Shown piece by piece: positions 61,726-64,000 of a DNA stretch of 64,000 bases. The notes beneath the pieces are model-generated. The model was given only the letters and a program-made list of their open reading frames with translations, ran no database searches and was not told the DNA's origin. Origin of the DNA: Loktanella sp. D2R18 (GTDB taxonomy: Bacteria > Pseudomonadota > Alphaproteobacteria > Rhodobacterales > Rhodobacteraceae); assembly GCF_003318235.1 (NCBI RefSeq), contig NZ_QOCG01000030.1:124001-188000 (forward strand), written 5' to 3'. Each line of letters starts with the position of its first letter. Position 1 is the stretch's first letter. The position numbers and the translations under genes were made by a program.

Positions 61726-64000
61726 TCAATGCGCCTCAGCCCAGTTTGCCCCCTGCCCTGCGTCCACCGATAGTTTCACGTCAAGCTTCACCGCCGGATC
61801 GCTGGCGTTTTCCATCACGTCGCGTGCCACGTCGATCAGCGGCGCGGCACTGTCTTCGGCGACCTCAAAGATCAATTCATCGTGGACTTGCAGCAGCATT
61901 TTGGCGGGCAGGTCTGCAATCGCATCAGGCATCCGGATCATCGCGCGGCGGATCACATCGGCGGCTGTCCCTTGGATCGGCGCGTTGATTGCAGCGCGCT
62001 TGGCGAACCCTGCGTGGGGTCCCTTAGCATTGATTTCGGGTGTGTTGATTTTGCGCCCAAACAGCGTTTGCACATAGTTATGTTCTTTGGCGAAAGCGAC
62101 CGTATCATCCATATAGGTGCGAATTCCGGGGAAGCGTTCAAAGTAGCGGTCGATGAACCCTTGGGCCTCGCCACGCGGAATACGCAGGTTGCGCGCCAGA
62201 CCAAAGCCGGAAATTCCGTAAATCACACCAAAGTTAATCGCTTTGGCCTGACGTCGGATATCTGGCGTCATCTCATCCAGCGGCACGTCGAACATTTCAG
62301 ACGCGGTCATCGCGTGAATATCGATCCCGTCGCGGAACGCTTGTTTGAGCGCATCAATCCCCGCGACATGGGCCAGAATACGCAGCTCAATTTGGCTATA
62401 GTCAAGACTGACCAACACATTGCCGGGGGCCGCGACGAACGCCTCACGGATACGTCTGCCATCTTCGGACCGAACCGGGATGTTTTGCAAGTTCGGTTCT
62501 TTTGATGCCAAACGCCCCGTGTTGGCGCCCGTGATTAAATAGGACGTGTGCACGCGGCCCGTGTCGGGATTAATGTGCTCTTGCAGCGCGTCGGTGTAGG
62601 TCGATTTCAGCTTGGACAGCTGACGCCAATCCAGAATACGGCGCGGCAAATCATGGATCGTGGCCAAGTCTTCGAGCACGGTCGCGCCTGTCGAATAGGC
62701 CCCGGTTTTACCTTTTGATGGGGCCTTACCATCTGGCATTTCCAGCCCCATTTCGTCAAACATGATCTCGCCCAATTGTTTGGGTGATCCGACGTTGAAC
62801 TTATGGCCGACCATTTCGTAAATGTCGTCTTCAAGACCTGCCATTTTCTGCGCAAACGCATTTGACATGCGTGACAGCGTATCGCGATCCACCTGCACGC
62901 CGTGCATCTCCATCTGCGCAAGCACTGGCACCAAGGGCCGTTCAAGCGTTTCATAGACCGTGGTGACTTGTTTGGCGTGCAATTGCGGTTTGAACTGTTG
63001 CCATAGGCGCAGGGTGATATCGGCGTCTTCGGCGGCGTATTTCACTGCATCTGCAACGGGAACCCGGTCAAATGTAATCGCCGACTTTCCGGTACCAAGC
63101 AGCGGTTTGATCGGAATCGGCGTATGCCCTAGATAGCGATCTGATAGCACATCCATCCCGTGGTTATGCACGCCCGCGTTCGTTGCATATGACATCAACA
63201 TCGTGTCATCGATTGGGGCAATCGCAATCCCCTGACGCGCAAAAATCTTGGCATCATATTTCATGTTCTGACCGATTTTCAGGATGCTTTCATCCTCGAG
63301 CACGGGTTTGAGCAGCGCAAGGCATTGCGCCATATCCATTTGCCCTTCGGCAACATCGTCAGAACCAAACAGATCATCTGCCGCCGCCGCTTTATGACCT
63401 AGCGGAATATAGCAGGCCTGCCCCGGCTCAACACATAGCGAAATTCCAACCAAATCAACGACCATTTCGTTCAAGCCTGTCGTTTCGGTATCCACAGCGA
63501 CGTAACCGCGCGCATAAATTCGATCGATCCAGACCTGCAACGCCGCCGCATCCGATACGCATTCATAGCTGTCAGGGTCAAACGGCACCGCTTCTGGCGC
63601 TGCGGCTTGTGTGGTTTGCGCGGGCGCCGCGATAGCAGGTGCCTCGGCCCCCAATTTATCTGCGACGCGTTTAACGATAGTCCGGAATTCCATCTGCGTC
63701 AGAAATCCCAAAAGCGTGTCCGCGTCAGGTTCGCGCATTTCAAGGCTATCAAGACCAAACGGCAAATCCATGCCACAATCGAGCTGCACTAATTTCTTGG
63801 ACAGTTCGATCTGTGCACGGTTGTCGATCAGGCTTTCACGGCGTTTGGGCTGCTTGATCTCGCTCGCGCGGTCCAGCAATGTTTCTAAATCACCATATTC
63901 ATTGATTAAAAGGGCTGCGGTTTTAATACCGATGCCTGGCGCGCCCGGCACGTTATCAACGGAATCACCCGCAAGCGCCTGCACGTCGACAACGCGCTCC
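61726..64000 (-). CDS. polA: DNA polymerase I, partial (5' end beyond the window)
   Basis: About 757 C-terminal codons of DNA polymerase I, which fills gaps in repair and removes RNA primers; the start lies past base 64000. The visible part starts in the 5' nuclease domain (QALAGDSVDNVPGAPGIGIK). The 3'-5' exonuclease domain has its acidic pair in VAVDTETTGLNEMVVDL and the EDADITL block, so proofreading should work. The polymerase core shows LKSTYTDALQ, TGRLASKEPNLQNIP, motif A SLDYSQIELRILAHVAG, motif B RRQAKAINFGVIYGISGFGL and motif C QVHDELIFEV. All catalytic residues are present. Confidence 0.97.
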   Translation of the reverse strand, partial: ERVVDVQALAGDSVDNVPGAPGIGIKTAALLINEYGDLETLLDRASEIKQPKRRESLIDNRAQIELSKKLVQLDCGMDLPFGLDSLEMREPDADTLLGFLTQMEFRTIVKRVADKLGAEAPAIAAPAQTTQAAAPEAVPFDPDSYECVSDAAALQVWIDRIYARGYVAVDTETTGLNEMVVDLVGISLCVEPGQACYIPLGHKAAAADDLFGSDDVAEGQMDMAQCLALLKPVLEDESILKIGQNMKYDAKIFARQGIAIAPIDDTMLMSYATNAGVHNHGMDVLSDRYLGHTPIPIKPLLGTGKSAITFDRVPVADAVKYAAEDADITLRLWQQFKPQLHAKQVTTVYETLERPLVPVLAQMEMHGVQVDRDTLSRMSNAFAQKMAGLEDDIYEMVGHKFNVGSPKQLGEIMFDEMGLEMPDGKAPSKGKTGAYSTGATVLEDLATIHDLPRRILDWRQLSKLKSTYTDALQEHINPDTGRVHTSYLITGANTGRLASKEPNLQNIPVRSEDGRRIREAFVAAPGNVLVSLDYSQIELRILAHVAGIDALKQAFRDGIDIHAMTASEMFDVPLDEMTPDIRRQAKAINFGVIYGISGFGLARNLRIPRGEAQGFIDRYFERFPGIRTYMDDTVAFAKEHNYVQTLFGRKINTPEINAKGPHAGFAKRAAINAPIQGTAADVIRRAMIRMPDAIADLPAKMLLQVHDELIFEVAEDSAAPLIDVARDVMENASDPAVKLDVKLSVDAGQGANWAEAH

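Noticed and set aside
1..64000. tRNA genes, CRISPR arrays, prophage or insertion sequences
   Set aside because: No cloverleaf with a CCA-compatible end, no regular spacer arrays, no transposase, integrase or phage structural proteins were seen.

Overview
The window is a chromosomal segment of a Gram-negative alphaproteobacterium, most likely a member of the Rhodobacteraceae (Roseobacter group). The reasons are a moderately high GC content, a TrcR-type (DUF1013) regulator, a membrane-anchored cytochrome c of the CycM type, a DUF1285/MoxR/DUF58/DUF4159 block, and glycolate oxidase and BCCT osmolyte genes of the kind usual in marine roseobacters. Almost everything is ordinary chromosomal DNA. 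I see no prophage, insertion sequence, CRISPR array, tRNA or rRNA.

Layout. 1-2.6 kb: end of hemE, a small membrane protein, a LysE exporter and hemF; an FNR-like box lies between hemF and a divergent lipoprotein gene. 2.6-6.6 kb: SDR enzyme, RsmC-like methyltransferase, ClpS, and a D-Ala-D-Ala carboxypeptidase with a SPOR tail. 6.7-8.9 kb: three secreted proteins of unknown role (ricin-like, YHYH, beta-sandwich). 8.9-14.7 kb: the yejABEF peptide importer. 14.8-20.2 kb: cytochrome c, prephenate dehydratase, SRPBCC protein, NudC, SRP RNA, RsgA and a GT8 glycosyltransferase. 20.2-24.1 kb: a dual-specificity-type phosphatase with an ankyrin protein, a DUF1272 protein and a Tat-exported multicopper oxidase. 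24.3-27.4 kb: dnaX, a small membrane protein, ybaB and recR. 27.5-34.1 kb: TrcR, secreted RNase T2, a hydrolase, succinate-semialdehyde dehydrogenase, and two reading frames that are each cut by one in-frame stop codon.

34.4-38.3 kb: an RNA polymerase sigma factor, a membrane VWA protein and a SUMF1-fold protein form one small system. 38.3-42.6 kb: WYL regulator, VOC protein, MATE exporter, hydroxypyruvate isomerase and cupin. 42.7-50 kb: DUF1285 protein, divergent from a tightly overlapping four-gene MoxR/DUF58/DUF4159/amidotransferase-like operon. 51.1-55 kb: glcDEF, preceded by an inverted repeat. 55-64 kb: serine protease, Hsp20, BCCT transporter with a divergent LysR regulator, a double GNAT protein, a second LysR regulator, and polA running off the right edge.

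Functionally, glcDEF and hydroxypyruvate isomerase both handle C2/glyoxylate carbon. The yej importer, BCCT carrier, LysE and MATE proteins make up the transport part. HemE and HemF are two steps of haem synthesis. The parts that known families explain least are the secreted trio, the sigma-VWA-SUMF1 block, the MoxR operon, the two stop-interrupted genes and several short repeated intergenic modules.
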